This document shows positions 16,323 through 24,842 of a stretch of DNA of 27,984 nt, piece after piece; the first letter of the stretch is position 1, and each line of letters opens with the position of its first letter. The notes beneath the pieces were generated by a model, which was given only the letters and a program-made list of their open reading frames with translations, did no database searches and had not been told where the DNA came from. Made by a program: the position numbers and the translations under genes. Source of the DNA: JBDHAC01 sp039588215 (GTDB lineage Bacteria; Gemmatimonadota; Gemmatimonadetes; Palauibacterales; Palauibacteraceae); the NCBI GenBank assembly GCA_039588215.1, contig JBDHAD010000051.1, positions 1 through 27,984 on the forward strand. The letters run 5' to 3'.

Positions 16323-16730
16323 CCGGGATCGCGCTTCTGATGCTCAATTCAGTCGTCATCTCCTATCCATCGCCTTCAGCCACCGGGCTGTCCGCCGTCT
16401 CGGTGCCCGGGCGCAACTTCACGGCGGGCGTCCCGAGCTGCAACTTCGAGGCCTTGGCACCTTGCGGCAGCGCGACGGTGCTCTTGGCGCCAGAGGCAGA
16501 ATCCGGGGCAGGACACCCGTCAGGGATCGACGACCTCGCACGCGCGGATCGGCGAGCGCGTTGGGTGCGGTCAGATGCGACTCTCCCCGTGTAGGTGGGC
16601 CGATTCCGGTTCATTCCGGGCCTGGGAATTGCGCAACCGTTGGCGGTTTACCAACCTCGACCCTCGGGAGTGGACCTGGTGGGCCGCGCCGACGCACTCG
16701 AATACCAGGGACAAGGAAACGAAGGGTTAG
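16323..16730. other. Divergent intergenic region
   Basis: About 410 bases between the sulfatase-type gene (minus) and the first GT-C-type gene (plus). Both strands are open over most of it (16340-16594 plus, 16363-16614 minus), but neither frame has a convincing ribosome site or recognisable product. Promoters for both flanking genes probably lie here; I cannot name a box with confidence. Confidence 0.45.
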
Positions 16731-18395
16731 ATGGAGATCGGTCAGACTCATCCCACTCGGGAAAGGACGCAGGACCGATTTTTCAGGCGTATCCCGGTTG
16801 CCGTGTGGGTCCTCGCGGTGCTGGCGGCGCTATTTCACCTCGCTCCGCTCTGGCGCGCGCAAAGCTCGACTCCGCCCGACTGGGTCTTCACCGGCAACCT
16901 GTCTATATCGCCGGACTACATGCAGTACCGGACGTGGTCGAGATCGTCGCAGGAGACGGGAATCCTCGTCGACAATCGCTTCACCGCCGAACCGAACGAA
17001 CCTTACCTGCCCGTCGTGCTCTATTGGGGTATCGGGCAGATCTCCCAACTCCTCGATGTGCAACCGGAAATCGTATACGAGTACCTAGGGGCCGTACTCG
17101 CGTTCTTCCTCGTCCTCTTGCTGTTCTTATGCGTGCGGCTCTTCCTCCCCGACCGATACCAGACCTGGTGGGTCTTCCTGATCGTGCTGTTGGGCGGGGG
17201 GCTGACGGCCTATCCCAGTCTTCTGCGGCGCCTGGGGCTTGTGGGGGACAGCTGGTTGGTGCACACGTTGCTGAGAGGGTATGACGGATCTTTCACGTTC
17301 TTCGCCATGAGATTCGTGTACCCCTTCAAGATCCTCTTGGATACGCACTTTCTATTCGTATGGCTGTGGCTGCTTGGCGCGCTGCTCTTGCTGTACGCGG
17401 TGCTCGATCGGCCGTCGGCTTTTCGCTACGGCGCTCTCGTGTTCGCGTCCGCCGCGGCCACCTTCGTCCATGTGTACGAAGGGGTCTTACTGCTTATCGT
17501 AGGCACCGTGATCACGGGGATGTGGTGGGTCAAGACCCACCGCACGAGCAACTGTGTCGCCGCGTGGGCGGCGAGCTCGGGTGCGGCCCTCGTCACGGTC
17601 CTGTTGATCCGAGTGTTGTATCAGTCCTCCGGCCTCCCATACCCAGCCTGGAGGGCGCCCGATGTACTATTCGCGAACTTCGTCCTCGCGTACCCGATCC
17701 CATTGGGTCTACTCGCTTGGGGGGTTGCGCGCTATTGGCGCGGCGCCGGTCTCGCGCAGGTGTTCTTGTTGGGTTGGGTCCTGGGATGCACGGCCATGCT
17801 ACTCTCGTCGCCCTACTATCCGTATGCGGATCGCGGGGCGACCACCCTCCACGTGGCGCTTTACCTGGCCGCAGGGCAGATCTTCTTCAGCCGTTGGTCA
17901 CGCGTGTCGTGGCGGCAGGCGATCCTCGTGATCCTGGTAGTGGGCGCTTTTCCCGTATCGACCCTATCGGACAAGTGGATGAGAGCCGCCAAGTTCACTC
18001 CAACGGCCGCCTGGACGTGGTTGGATCCCGCGCACCAGGAGACGCTGGCGACGCTCAAACGTGCGGCTGGGCGTGAAGACATACTGCTCGCCGACTACTT
18101 CGATTACCGGTGGCTGGCACCCGAGAATCCGGGACGCAGTTATCACGCGCACTTCTTCCTCACGGCCAATTTTCAGACCAAGCGGGAGCGCGTGGATGTG
18201 TTTTTCAAGGCCGACCCGGACGAGCAGTGGCGGTTCCTGGAGGGGGAGGGGATCCGTTTCGTCTTCGTCAACGCGGACAACGAGCCGGACCGCTTCCGGC
18301 AAATAGAGGGTCTCGAGCCGATCTCGGAAGGAGCGCATGGAACGCTCTTCGAAGTGATCGGGCGCCAGGCGTCGGACATGGATACCGAGGGCTAG
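16731..18395 (+). CDS. Polytopic GT-C-like membrane protein
   Basis: A 554-residue protein with a short cytoplasmic start, about ten to twelve membrane helices (for example VAVWVLAVLAALFHLAPLW, AVLAFFLVLLLFLCVRLFL, WWVFLIVLLGGGLTAY, VFLLGWVLGCTAMLL) and a soluble C-terminal part of about 130 residues. That part includes DILLADYFDYRWLAPENPGR, YHAHFFLTANFQTKRE and GEGIRFVFVNAD. Such a tail is typical of uncharacterised GT-C glycosyltransferase-like proteins, in which it is extracytoplasmic. No sugar donor can be inferred. The next gene starts eight bases after the stop, so the two form an operon. Confidence 0.7.
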   Translation: MEIGQTHPTRERTQDRFFRRIPVAVWVLAVLAALFHLAPLWRAQSSTPPDWVFTGNLSISPDYMQYRTWSRSSQETGILVDNRFTAEPNEPYLPVVLYWGIGQISQLLDVQPEIVYEYLGAVLAFFLVLLLFLCVRLFLPDRYQTWWVFLIVLLGGGLTAYPSLLRRLGLVGDSWLVHTLLRGYDGSFTFFAMRFVYPFKILLDTHFLFVWLWLLGALLLLYAVLDRPSAFRYGALVFASAAATFVHVYEGVLLLIVGTVITGMWWVKTHRTSNCVAAWAASSGAALVTVLLIRVLYQSSGLPYPAWRAPDVLFANFVLAYPIPLGLLAWGVARYWRGAGLAQVFLLGWVLGCTAMLLSSPYYPYADRGATTLHVALYLAAGQIFFSRWSRVSWRQAILVILVVGAFPVSTLSDKWMRAAKFTPTAAWTWLDPAHQETLATLKRAAGREDILLADYFDYRWLAPENPGRSYHAHFFLTANFQTKRERVDVFFKADPDEQWRFLEGEGIRFVFVNADNEPDRFRQIEGLEPISEGAHGTLFEVIGRQASDMDTEG

Positions 18396-18402
18396 GGGCA
18401 CG

Positions 18403-20130
18403 GTGCTCGAGGCGCGACCCCCGAGTGGCGCACAGGACGACGGCGGCCGAGGTAACCGGCCACGCCCGAGCCGGCGGGAGATCGCGCTTCTGGCACTGGC
18501 GCTCGTCGCAGCCCTCGCGCTTCGGGTGTGGGGGTTTGGGGATCTCGGCGTCGATCACTTCGACGAGGGTGTGTACGCGTTCAGCGCGCACGGACTCGCT
18601 GACGCCGATCAGCCCCACCGGCTGTGGCCGGAGCAGGTCAAGTTCTCTCCCCTGGTCTATCCCGGAGCCACCGCCATCGCGCATTCGGTTCTCGGGACTC
18701 CGGCTGACGTGTCGGGGGTGTTGGTCAACGCCTTCCTCGGGACCCTGACAGTGATCGCGGTATGGTGGATCGGCAGGCTCTGGTTCGGACCGGCAGCCGG
18801 ACTGATGAGCGCGATCCTCCTGGGCTTCAGCGAGTTTCACATCGGGCTCTCCAGGAGCGGTCTCACCGACGTGGCCTTTGCGCTCTTCTTCCTGCTGGCG
18901 CTCGCGGCGATGGTTCGAGCGTTGAAGCAGGTCGGCCTCCGGACGGCGCTGCTCGCGGGACTCGCCATCGGCCTGGCGTGGAACACCAAGTATCACGGGT
19001 GGCTCGTCGTTCCGATCAGCGGAGTGGGGTGGCTTCTGGCATGTGCGCTCCGGCGCTCGTTCGGGGACTGGCGGCGGGCGTTCGCGATTCTGGGGGTGGC
19101 GAGTGTGGTCGCGGCCGCGTGCTACCTGCCCTGGGCCTTGTTCGTGGAGGCGGGGCCGGACGGCTACGTGGGTCTGATGGAGTACCAGCGGACCATGTTT
19201 CAGGCCGGGTGGTTGGACAATCTGTGGCAGCAGCTCCTGAACCAGCTGTACCTGGACGGTCCACTCGGACGGTCGTCCGTGCTACTGGCGCCGCTAGCCG
19301 CGGTCACGCTCACGGCGGAGCGATGGGTACCAAACGCCGTGCCTGTCTTCCGCATCGTGCTCCTGGTAGTGGTCGCGACGCTCCTGGGTGGAGCGGGGGC
19401 GGTGGCGCTGCTGGCCCTGCTGAGCGTGCCCGGCCTCCTCAGGAGCAGGGACCGGGCGGACGTTCTTCCGGCCGTGACGCTCGCCGCCTGGCTGGGCATC
19501 TGGATCATCCTCACGCCGATGTACAGGCCCTACGCCCGGCTCGTGCTACCGTTCACGATCGCTGCCTGTCTGGCGGCCCCCATGGCGTTGCTGACGCTGT
19601 TTCGCGCGCGCGAGACGGCGGGTGGGCTGAACACTCGTGTCGGCCTCGCACTCGGGGCCCTCGCGGTAGCCGTGGGTGGCGTTCTGCTACCCGATCCGAG
19701 TAATCCCTGGAGGCCGTCGAGTGGGCCACGCGAGGCCGTCGCGGCGATGACGGCGGAGATTCCGGAGGGTAGCCGCGTGATCGTCCTCGGTGCCCCGAGT
19801 GTCGCCTACTACCTCCACCGGAGCGGGCGCCCCTCGTTCGAACGGGTCCCGGGCGCCGATCTGCCCGCGGCGCTCGACAGCGCTGGCGCGCCGGTGTACG
19901 TCGTGTTCAGCCTCTATTCGAGAAGAACCGGAGCCCAGTCCCGGAACCTCGAGGAGCTCGGTGACCGGCTGAGCTTCGTCGGCTCATACGGCTTCGAGCC
20001 GAAGGACCTCCGTTTCCTGGACGATTATCCCCCCGAGGAGGCGTACGCGCTGCGAGCGAATCGGGGCCGGGATTACGATCTGGAGCTCTACAGGTACTCG
20101 CCGGAGCCATCTGGAGGTGCTTCCCCCTAG
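18403..20130 (+). CDS. ArnT/PMT-like membrane glycosyltransferase (PMT_2 type)
   Basis: A 575-residue protein with a GTG start eight bases after the upstream stop and AGGGG nearby. The first helix (IALLALALVAALALRVWGF) is followed by the loop GVDHFD54E55GVYAFSAHGL. The Asp-Glu pair is the conserved catalytic/metal-binding motif of GT39/GT83-type, polyprenyl-phosphate-sugar-dependent transferases. About ten further helices follow, then a C-terminal extracytoplasmic segment (AEIPEGSRVIVLGAPSVAYY, PVYVVFSLYSRR). It likely transfers a sugar from a lipid carrier to a protein or envelope glycolipid on the outer face of the inner membrane. Acceptor and sugar are unknown. Operon with the preceding GT-C-like gene. 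Confidence 0.85.
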   Translation: MLEARPPSGAQDDGGRGNRPRPSRREIALLALALVAALALRVWGFGDLGVDHFDEGVYAFSAHGLADADQPHRLWPEQVKFSPLVYPGATAIAHSVLGTPADVSGVLVNAFLGTLTVIAVWWIGRLWFGPAAGLMSAILLGFSEFHIGLSRSGLTDVAFALFFLLALAAMVRALKQVGLRTALLAGLAIGLAWNTKYHGWLVVPISGVGWLLACALRRSFGDWRRAFAILGVASVVAAACYLPWALFVEAGPDGYVGLMEYQRTMFQAGWLDNLWQQLLNQLYLDGPLGRSSVLLAPLAAVTLTAERWVPNAVPVFRIVLLVVVATLLGGAGAVALLALLSVPGLLRSRDRADVLPAVTLAAWLGIWIILTPMYRPYARLVLPFTIAACLAAPMALLTLFRARETAGGLNTRVGLALGALAVAVGGVLLPDPSNPWRPSSGPREAVAAMTAEIPEGSRVIVLGAPSVAYYLHRSGRPSFERVPGADLPAALDSAGAPVYVVFSLYSRRTGAQSRNLEELGDRLSFVGSYGFEPKDLRFLDDYPPEEAYALRANRGRDYDLELYRYSPEPSGGASP

Positions 20131-20190
20131 GCGACCGCTACTCGTTCAGCGGATGGTCGAGGCGCAGTACCGCTGGTGGAGCTGCGTTCG

Positions 20191-20853
20191 TCACGCGGCG
20201 GCGGACCCCCGCCATGGGCTGTTCGTCCCCGCAGCCAGGTGACGGGCGCCGACGAAGAACATCAGCAGCGCGATCGCCTGGACCACGTGGTAGAGCGCGT
20301 TGTGATCGAAGTAGACGGGGTGCAGGGGAATCTGGAGCTGCTGGACCGCGGCGGCCACGAACGTGAGCACCAGCCCCACCGTGCCAACCTGGAGGGCCTT
20401 CGAACGCTCGCGTTGGTTCGCCACGACGAGCGCGATCAGCAAGAAGAGCGTAGCCGGCAGGTAATCGCCGACCGCGAGTCGGAAATTCTGGCTCACGACG
20501 AGCACGACGACCGCGTACAGGAGCAGCTCCGCCCCCGCGACCGCCATGACGATGCGTCGAAGTGTCTGATGAAGCAGGAGCCGCGCTCCGACGGCCCAAG
20601 CACAGAAGGCCGCGATCCCGATGGAGAGCAGGGTGGCCCGCCACAGGACCAGATTGCCGAAGCTCTCCTCGTCGGAGAAGAAACCGTGCACCGTTCCCCC
20701 GAACAGGGAAGCCGCTCCCGCCGCGAGGAAGAACCCGGTGAGCCAAAGGCGGTAGGGACTCGCGCGCTCCCCGCGGTAGAAGATCAGGTGAGCCAGGACC
20801 GCGCACAGGATGGCGAGTCCGTAGTCGGTGAGCGTCACGTCCGGCTCGGTCAT
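20191..20853 (-). CDS. Seven-helix membrane protein of unknown function
   Basis: A 220-residue protein from ATG 20853, with GGGAGG about seven bases upstream. Seven hydrophobic segments are visible: about 8-26, 36-54, 66-93, 100-121, 131-146, 154-173 and 188-206. Candidate functional residues are S49 and H56 (ASLFGGTVHGF) and D183, H184 and H189 (YFDHNALYHVVQ). Seven helices with a Ser/His pair in helix 2 and His residues near helix 7 loosely resemble alkaline-ceramidase/PAQR-type (CREST) hydrolases. The spacing differs, so this is only a suggestion. The gene is convergent with the glycosyltransferase gene and divergent from the secreted protein at 21110. Confidence 0.65.
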   Translation of the reverse strand: MTEPDVTLTDYGLAILCAVLAHLIFYRGERASPYRLWLTGFFLAAGAASLFGGTVHGFFSDEESFGNLVLWRATLLSIGIAAFCAWAVGARLLLHQTLRRIVMAVAGAELLLYAVVVLVVSQNFRLAVGDYLPATLFLLIALVVANQRERSKALQVGTVGLVLTFVAAAVQQLQIPLHPVYFDHNALYHVVQAIALLMFFVGARHLAAGTNSPWRGSAAA

Positions 20854-21109
20854 ATCCGCGCCTCCCGCTGAGTCCGGTCGATCAACGGCTGAAGGTATCA
20901 CGGTGGTGCCTGGAGCGGCGAGATCCCACGCTTAGCCGAGTGGCCGCGAGCCCTACCAGCTGCCTCAGTACCGCCAGCTAAACAAGCCCGCGCGGGCCTG
21001 GGGCGCCTGGGGCGCACTTGACGGCCCGACTCCTCAACCGGACATTGTGGCTCCACGGCATACTGCCGATGCGGTTCCCGCCAGTGTTTCCCTGCTACAG
21101 GAGGTAAGA

Positions 21110-21652
21110 ATGCGCCGTTTCACATGGCCCCTGGTCGTGGTCCTGCTGTTTGTGCCCATGGCCGCGCTCGCTCAATCCCAAGAGGTGGTGGCCAGCGCGC
21201 TCAGCTCCGCCCCCGCGTCGATCGGCGAGGATGCGACCGTGATGGCGTGGGACATGAGCGTCGTGCGAGAGGGCACGAACGGGTGGACGTGCTTCCCGGA
21301 CAATCCGGAGACGGAAGGGAACGACCCGATGTGTCTGGATGGTGAGTGGCTGAATTGGGCCGATGCGTGGATCAACAAGACGGAGCCGTCCGTCGGCCGC
21401 ATCGGGTTCGGGTACATGCTCCAGGGCGCCGCCGCCGGCGAGAGCAACGTGGACCCGTACGCGGACGGTCCGACGGCCGACAACGAGTGGATGCCCGAGC
21501 CCGGCCCGCCGCACATCATGATGGTCGTGCCAAACGGCGAGTGGCTGAAAGGCCTCCCGACGACGCCGGATGGGGGCGGCCCATGGGTGATGTGGAAGGA
21601 CCACGCGCTCGTCCACGTGATGATCCCGACGACCCGGAAACCGCCACACTAG
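21110..21652 (+). CDS. Small secreted protein of unknown function
   Basis: A 180-residue protein from ATG 21110 with AGGAGGT seven bases upstream; the frame is open from 21047 but lacks a site there. A signal peptide (WPLVVVLLFVPMAALAQ) is followed by SAPASIGEDATVMAWDM, REGTNGWTCFPDNPETEGND, LDGEWLNWADAWINK, IGFGYMLQG and GPWVMWKDHALVHVMIP. I have seen this pattern in uncharacterised exported proteins of several phyla, with two Cys (C61, C75) probably disulfide-bonded. Function unknown. No operon partner is visible. A tRNA cluster follows on the same strand. Confidence 0.75.
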   Translation: MRRFTWPLVVVLLFVPMAALAQSQEVVASALSSAPASIGEDATVMAWDMSVVREGTNGWTCFPDNPETEGNDPMCLDGEWLNWADAWINKTEPSVGRIGFGYMLQGAAAGESNVDPYADGPTADNEWMPEPGPPHIMMVVPNGEWLKGLPTTPDGGGPWVMWKDHALVHVMIPTTRKPPH

Positions 21653-21731
21653 TCAGAGCGGGGTTTCAGGCTCGCGTCGGCTGAACGCCGGAGACCTTTT
21701 TAGCGATCTGAGGGGTATGAGCGCACCCATC

Positions 21732-21769
21732 TTGCACGGCACGGGGCGGGCCTTACATTGGTCCGCCCC
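21732..21769 (+). promoter_or_regulatory. Possible tRNA-cluster promoter overlapping a hairpin
   Basis: TTGCAC (21732-21737), a 16-base spacer and TACATT (21754-21759) form a weak sigma-70-like promoter placed about 36 bases before the first tRNA. The second box lies in the loop of a 10-bp inverted repeat (GGGGCGGGCC at 21743-21752, GGTCCGCCCC at 21760-21769, one G-T pair). The repeat could instead end the upstream secreted-protein transcript. Confidence 0.35.
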
Positions 21770-21795
21770 CTGATCCGAGCGGGTCCGGGGGAAGG

Positions 21796-21882
21796 GCTCG
21801 GGTGGCGGAATTTGGCAGACGCGCAGGATTCAGGATCCTGTGGGATTAAACTCCCGTGGGGGTTCGACTCCCCCCCCGAGCA
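21796..21882 (+). tRNA. tRNA-Leu (anticodon CAG)
   Basis: Class II tRNA of 87 bases: acceptor GCTCGGG with CCCGAGC, anticodon stem CAGGA/TCCTG around TTCAGGA (anticodon CAG), long variable arm (TGGGATTAAACTCCCG), and T-arm GGGGG-TTCGACT-CCCCC. Discriminator A; CCA not encoded. Confidence 0.96.
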
Positions 21883-21922
21883 TTGGCCGTGTCAGGCGGG
21901 TACGCATGACCGGCTGTCACCG

Positions 21923-22007
21923 GCCCAGGTGGCGGAACTGGCAGACGCGCTAGCTTGAGGGGCTAGTGCCCATCTAGGGCGTGGAGGTTCGAATCCTCTC
22001 CTGGGCA
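21923..22007 (+). tRNA. tRNA-Leu (anticodon GAG)
   Basis: Class II tRNA of 85 bases: acceptor GCCCAGG with CCTGGGC, anticodon stem CTAGC/GCTAG around TTGAGGG (anticodon GAG), long variable arm (TGCCCATCTAGGGC), and T-arm around TTCGAAT. Discriminator A; CCA not encoded. Second gene of a three-tRNA cluster. Confidence 0.96.
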
Positions 22008-22017
22008 TACAACCCGT

Positions 22018-22091
22018 GCGCCCGTAGCTCAACTGGATAGAGCACCTGACTACGGATCAGGAGGTTGGGGATTCGAATTCTCCCGGGCGCG
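22018..22091 (+). tRNA. tRNA-Arg (anticodon ACG)
   Basis: Acceptor GCGCCCG with CGGGCGC, D-arm GCTC/GAGC, anticodon stem CCTGA/TCAGG around CTACGGA (anticodon ACG, read as ICG after editing), T-arm GGGGA-TTCGAAT-TCTCC. The discriminator is G22091, against A in the CCG isoacceptor at 8030. Last gene of the cluster. No second copy of its 3' end was found in the window. Confidence 0.96.
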
Positions 22092-22120
22092 TTACTTAAC
22101 TAGTTGTTAAACAAAGAGTT

Positions 22121-22156
22121 GGTGGGGCTCTTGGTCGGGGAGCCCCACCTTTTTTT
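22121..22156 (+). terminator. Intrinsic terminator of the tRNA cluster
   Basis: GGTGGGGCTC (22121-22130) pairs perfectly with GAGCCCCACC (22140-22149), followed by seven T residues: a textbook factor-independent terminator 30 bases after the last tRNA. It separates the tRNA cluster from the defence-like genes. Confidence 0.93.
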
Positions 22157-22253
22157 GTGGCGTGGACGAGAATCAGGACGCGGGAAGAGCGAACATTCGG
22201 TGACCCGTGCCCTCACACGACGCTGTGACCACACTCGACAGGAGCCACTCCAC

Positions 22254-22298
22254 ATGTCCCTCAGTCGTAAGAGCCCGCAAGGCCGCCAGAGCCGGTGA
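22254..22298 (+). CDS. Possible 14-residue leader peptide before the nuclease gene
   Basis: ATG 22254 has AGGAG nine bases upstream and encodes MSLSRKSPQGRQSR, then TGA. The stop overlaps the GTG start of the next gene (GTGA at 22295-22298), the layout of translationally coupled genes. The frame is open further upstream. A leader gene is one reading. The other is that the ribosome site serves only to load ribosomes for the nuclease ORF, which has no good site of its own. Confidence 0.3.
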   Translation: MSLSRKSPQGRQSR

Positions 22299-22795
22299 CT
22301 CCCTTCACGCCGCTCTCCGGCAGAGACGCGTGGGGCCCCCTGCGCGGCTACGTGTACCAAGTCGAGACGACGATTGAGCGGTGGCTCACCCTTAATCCCG
22401 ACGAGATACTCGAGCTTGAGTGCGGGGAAGACATCGATCACGTCGCCCGTCTTATCCGAGATGGTGAGGTGAACCATCCGCGCTTGTTAGAGCAGGTGAA
22501 ACACCGAGAGCGAAGTCTCACTCTTCGTTCACCTGAGGTGAGGGCCGTACTCGCCAACGCGCGGGCTCACATTTCCCAGAACCCTGGAGTCACTCTCCTC
22601 TTCCGATACTCTACGAACGCGAGCATCGGGAACGAGACTCAGAGCCCGCTACCAGGCCGGATCCCTGGCGTCGAGGTCTGGGAGTACCTTCGAACGGGAG
22701 CATCCTTGCCGGCCGAGCGAAGCAGTTTGCTCTCTGGCATCCGGCATTCGACAGGTCGAATGGTCCGTGGGACGTCCGTCCGCCCGCTTCCTTGA
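22295..22795 (+). CDS. Cap4-like PD-(D/E)xK nuclease domain (DUF4297-like), first part of an Avs-like system
   Basis: A GTG start overlaps the preceding TGA (GTGA). The 166 residues show the Cap4/DUF4297 pattern: G18-Y-V-Y-Q near the start, E42 then E45-D46-I-D48, and the core Q67-V-K69 (LLEQVKH), followed by LLFRYSTNAS. This is a metal-dependent DNA-cleaving effector fold common in antiphage CBASS and Avs proteins. From about residue 150 the frame loses the pattern. The neighbouring frame instead reads SGIRQVEWSVGRPSARFLEE into the next ORF. Deleting one unit of the 7-bp duplication at 22735-22749 would fuse the two frames exactly. Either a separate subunit or the first part of a broken fusion protein. 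Confidence 0.8.
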   Translation: MTPFTPLSGRDAWGPLRGYVYQVETTIERWLTLNPDEILELECGEDIDHVARLIRDGEVNHPRLLEQVKHRERSLTLRSPEVRAVLANARAHISQNPGVTLLFRYSTNASIGNETQSPLPGRIPGVEVWEYLRTGASLPAERSSLLSGIRHSTGRMVRGTSVRPLP

Positions 22796-24824
22796 AGAAA
22801 CTCTGCGCGAGCGGATCTGCGAGTTGGGTTGGGCCTCATCCAACGATACTGCCCGTGCCCTCTATTTTCGACTCTTCGTTCACGTCTTTAAGGTGCTTAG
22901 CGAGAAGGGACGAAAGCAGTTGACGCGAGAGGCTCTGGCCGTTCAAGCAGCCACGGATGAGGCACGTGAGGAGGACAAGCTCCTCGCTCAGACCATACGC
23001 GAGCTTCTTGATCCGGCCGGCCGTCTCGCTCGGGTTGAGGCACGAGTTGAGGCCGCCATCGCATCGAGAGATGCTCTGCGTGATCAAGTGGCGACCTTGA
23101 TCGACGTTGCTCAAACCGATGATCGGGATCGGAGGCCGTTCACCAGCGACGCTCCTCCAAGCGTTGAGGAGCCACCCTTGGTTGCCCGCCTCTCGCGTCG
23201 GGACGCGACCGTCGATCGCCTCGTGGAACAAGCCGGAGACGCTACTTGGGTCGCACTGCGTGGTGCCTCCGGGGTTGGTAAGTCGCAGTTAGCACTACTG
23301 TTGGGACGGCGGTATTCGGAGGCCAGAAGCTGGATTCGCCTTCGCGATCTGGAGCCAGATCAAGCGGCACAGAGACTTCTCTCGGCCATCAGATTCAAAA
23401 GCCCAGTAGAACAGGATTCCACCGGACTGCAGAGCAGATTGGACGAGACCCTGGGAGGTCTGGAGCCCGGCTCCTTGCTGACCTTGGACGATGTGCCAGA
23501 GTTCTCAGACTCCGACCTGTTGGGGGGGATCCTCGTTTCGATGGTTCCGACTCTCGTCGAAGTCGGCATTCGCTTCATGACGACGGGTGTCCATCTAGTT
23601 CCCGCCCGCATACTGGAGATGCTGCCCGATCAGGTTCGAGTTCTGCAGGCACCCCCCTTTACGACGGCGGAAGCGAAGGAGCTTCTTGTCAGCTTCGAGG
23701 CCCCTGATCACATCCAAGAGAGCAATCTGGCGAGCTTTCTTGAGGGTGTTACTGGAGGGCACCCGGTTCTATTGGCAGCGGCCTGCAAGTACTTGAGTGA
23801 TCGTGAGTGGGCCGCAGATGATTCGACACTCGAGGGTTTGCTTCACACTAAATATGCTGATGAGGACGTCAACCCGGCGACCGTACGAGCGCTGATCAAC
23901 ACGGTCGAGGACCAGTCCGCCCGTCACCTGCTCTACCGCCTGAACATCTCGTTCCGCAGTTACAGCATGGAGGAAATCAACGATCTGGCCCGCGTGCAGC
24001 CGCCAATCGATGCGCCGCGGGAGAGACTCGCCCCGCTCGTAGGATTGTGGGTCCAGCGAGATGCGGGAGGTACGTTCTCAGTGTCGCCGCTCATACGAGC
24101 CTTGGGATCCTCAGATCTCGACCGGGAGGTCGCGCGGCGTTGTCACGCGGCGTTGGCCGAGAGATTGATCTCGCAGTCGACGATCGGCTTCTTCGACTTC
24201 TCGCAGGCGTTGGTCCATCTGAATGGTGCAGGGGATTACCCGCGCCTCGCCCAACTCCTTCTTGAAGGGCTCATGTCCTACCGCGAGTTGCCGGGTCGAC
24301 CGCAATTCGTTGCTCTTGGACTTTTTGCGTGGGAGGGCCGGGAGCTACCCGCGGAGATTCCGCTTGATATCCAGTTCCTGATTCGAGGCCAGCAGCTTGC
24401 CGTAGCGGCGAAGCAAGAACGCGACACGCGGGTTCTCGAAGCTGATTTTGAGCGCTTGATGGCCAGGCGCGACGAAGCTCACCCGCTAGCAGTGGTTGCC
24501 GGAAACATCGCGGCTTCACAAGCCTTCGTTGTTGACGACTTGCCAAAGGCGGGTAGGTACCTCCGGGAGGTTGCTCAGCGATGGAGGGACCTAGCAGCGA
24601 TCGCGGGGGCCGAGGAGGGCCTTCTTCTACCCGTCGAGCTTGCCGATGGTCTCGTCTGGCTAACCGCCGCAACCATCGCCTCTCCCGAGGAAGTGGAGGG
24701 TTGGATCTCCTTGGTTCAGGATCTTTCTTTCGAAGAGAGGGAGAGGTTGTTCCAGGGGGTCATGGGCGCGAGGGGCGTGGTGCGCGTAGCGACTGCGCTT
24801 CTCCCCCAATGGCGCGATCGATAG
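22767..24824 (+). CDS. STAND-type P-loop NTPase, middle part of an Avs-like system
   Basis: A 685-residue frame, GTG at 22767 but open further upstream. Residues 1-125 are helical and look like the continuation of the nuclease-domain protein. The NTPase core has Walker A G166-ASGV-GKS173, Walker B SLLTLD241D, an arginine-rich region near 190 and the GGHP motif (330-333) that marks STAND proteins. A winged-helix-like stretch and helical repeats follow. STAND ATPases oligomerise after ligand sensing and activate an attached effector. The gene overlaps the nuclease ORF by 29 bases. It ends at TAG 24822-24824, and the same frame resumes in the ORF at 24843. Function in phage defence is inferred from architecture. 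Confidence 0.85.
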   Translation: MGRPSARFLEETLRERICELGWASSNDTARALYFRLFVHVFKVLSEKGRKQLTREALAVQAATDEAREEDKLLAQTIRELLDPAGRLARVEARVEAAIASRDALRDQVATLIDVAQTDDRDRRPFTSDAPPSVEEPPLVARLSRRDATVDRLVEQAGDATWVALRGASGVGKSQLALLLGRRYSEARSWIRLRDLEPDQAAQRLLSAIRFKSPVEQDSTGLQSRLDETLGGLEPGSLLTLDDVPEFSDSDLLGGILVSMVPTLVEVGIRFMTTGVHLVPARILEMLPDQVRVLQAPPFTTAEAKELLVSFEAPDHIQESNLASFLEGVTGGHPVLLAAACKYLSDREWAADDSTLEGLLHTKYADEDVNPATVRALINTVEDQSARHLLYRLNISFRSYSMEEINDLARVQPPIDAPRERLAPLVGLWVQRDAGGTFSVSPLIRALGSSDLDREVARRCHAALAERLISQSTIGFFDFSQALVHLNGAGDYPRLAQLLLEGLMSYRELPGRPQFVALGLFAWEGRELPAEIPLDIQFLIRGQQLAVAAKQERDTRVLEADFERLMARRDEAHPLAVVAGNIAASQAFVVDDLPKAGRYLREVAQRWRDLAAIAGAEEGLLLPVELADGLVWLTAATIASPEEVEGWISLVQDLSFEERERLFQGVMGARGVVRVATALLPQWRDR

Positions 24825-24842
24825 TCAGCGGAGCCTTCTGAG

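Noticed and set aside
16340..16614. Gene in the gap before the GT-C operon
   Set aside because: Both strands are open, but neither frame has a ribosome site or recognisable protein pattern.
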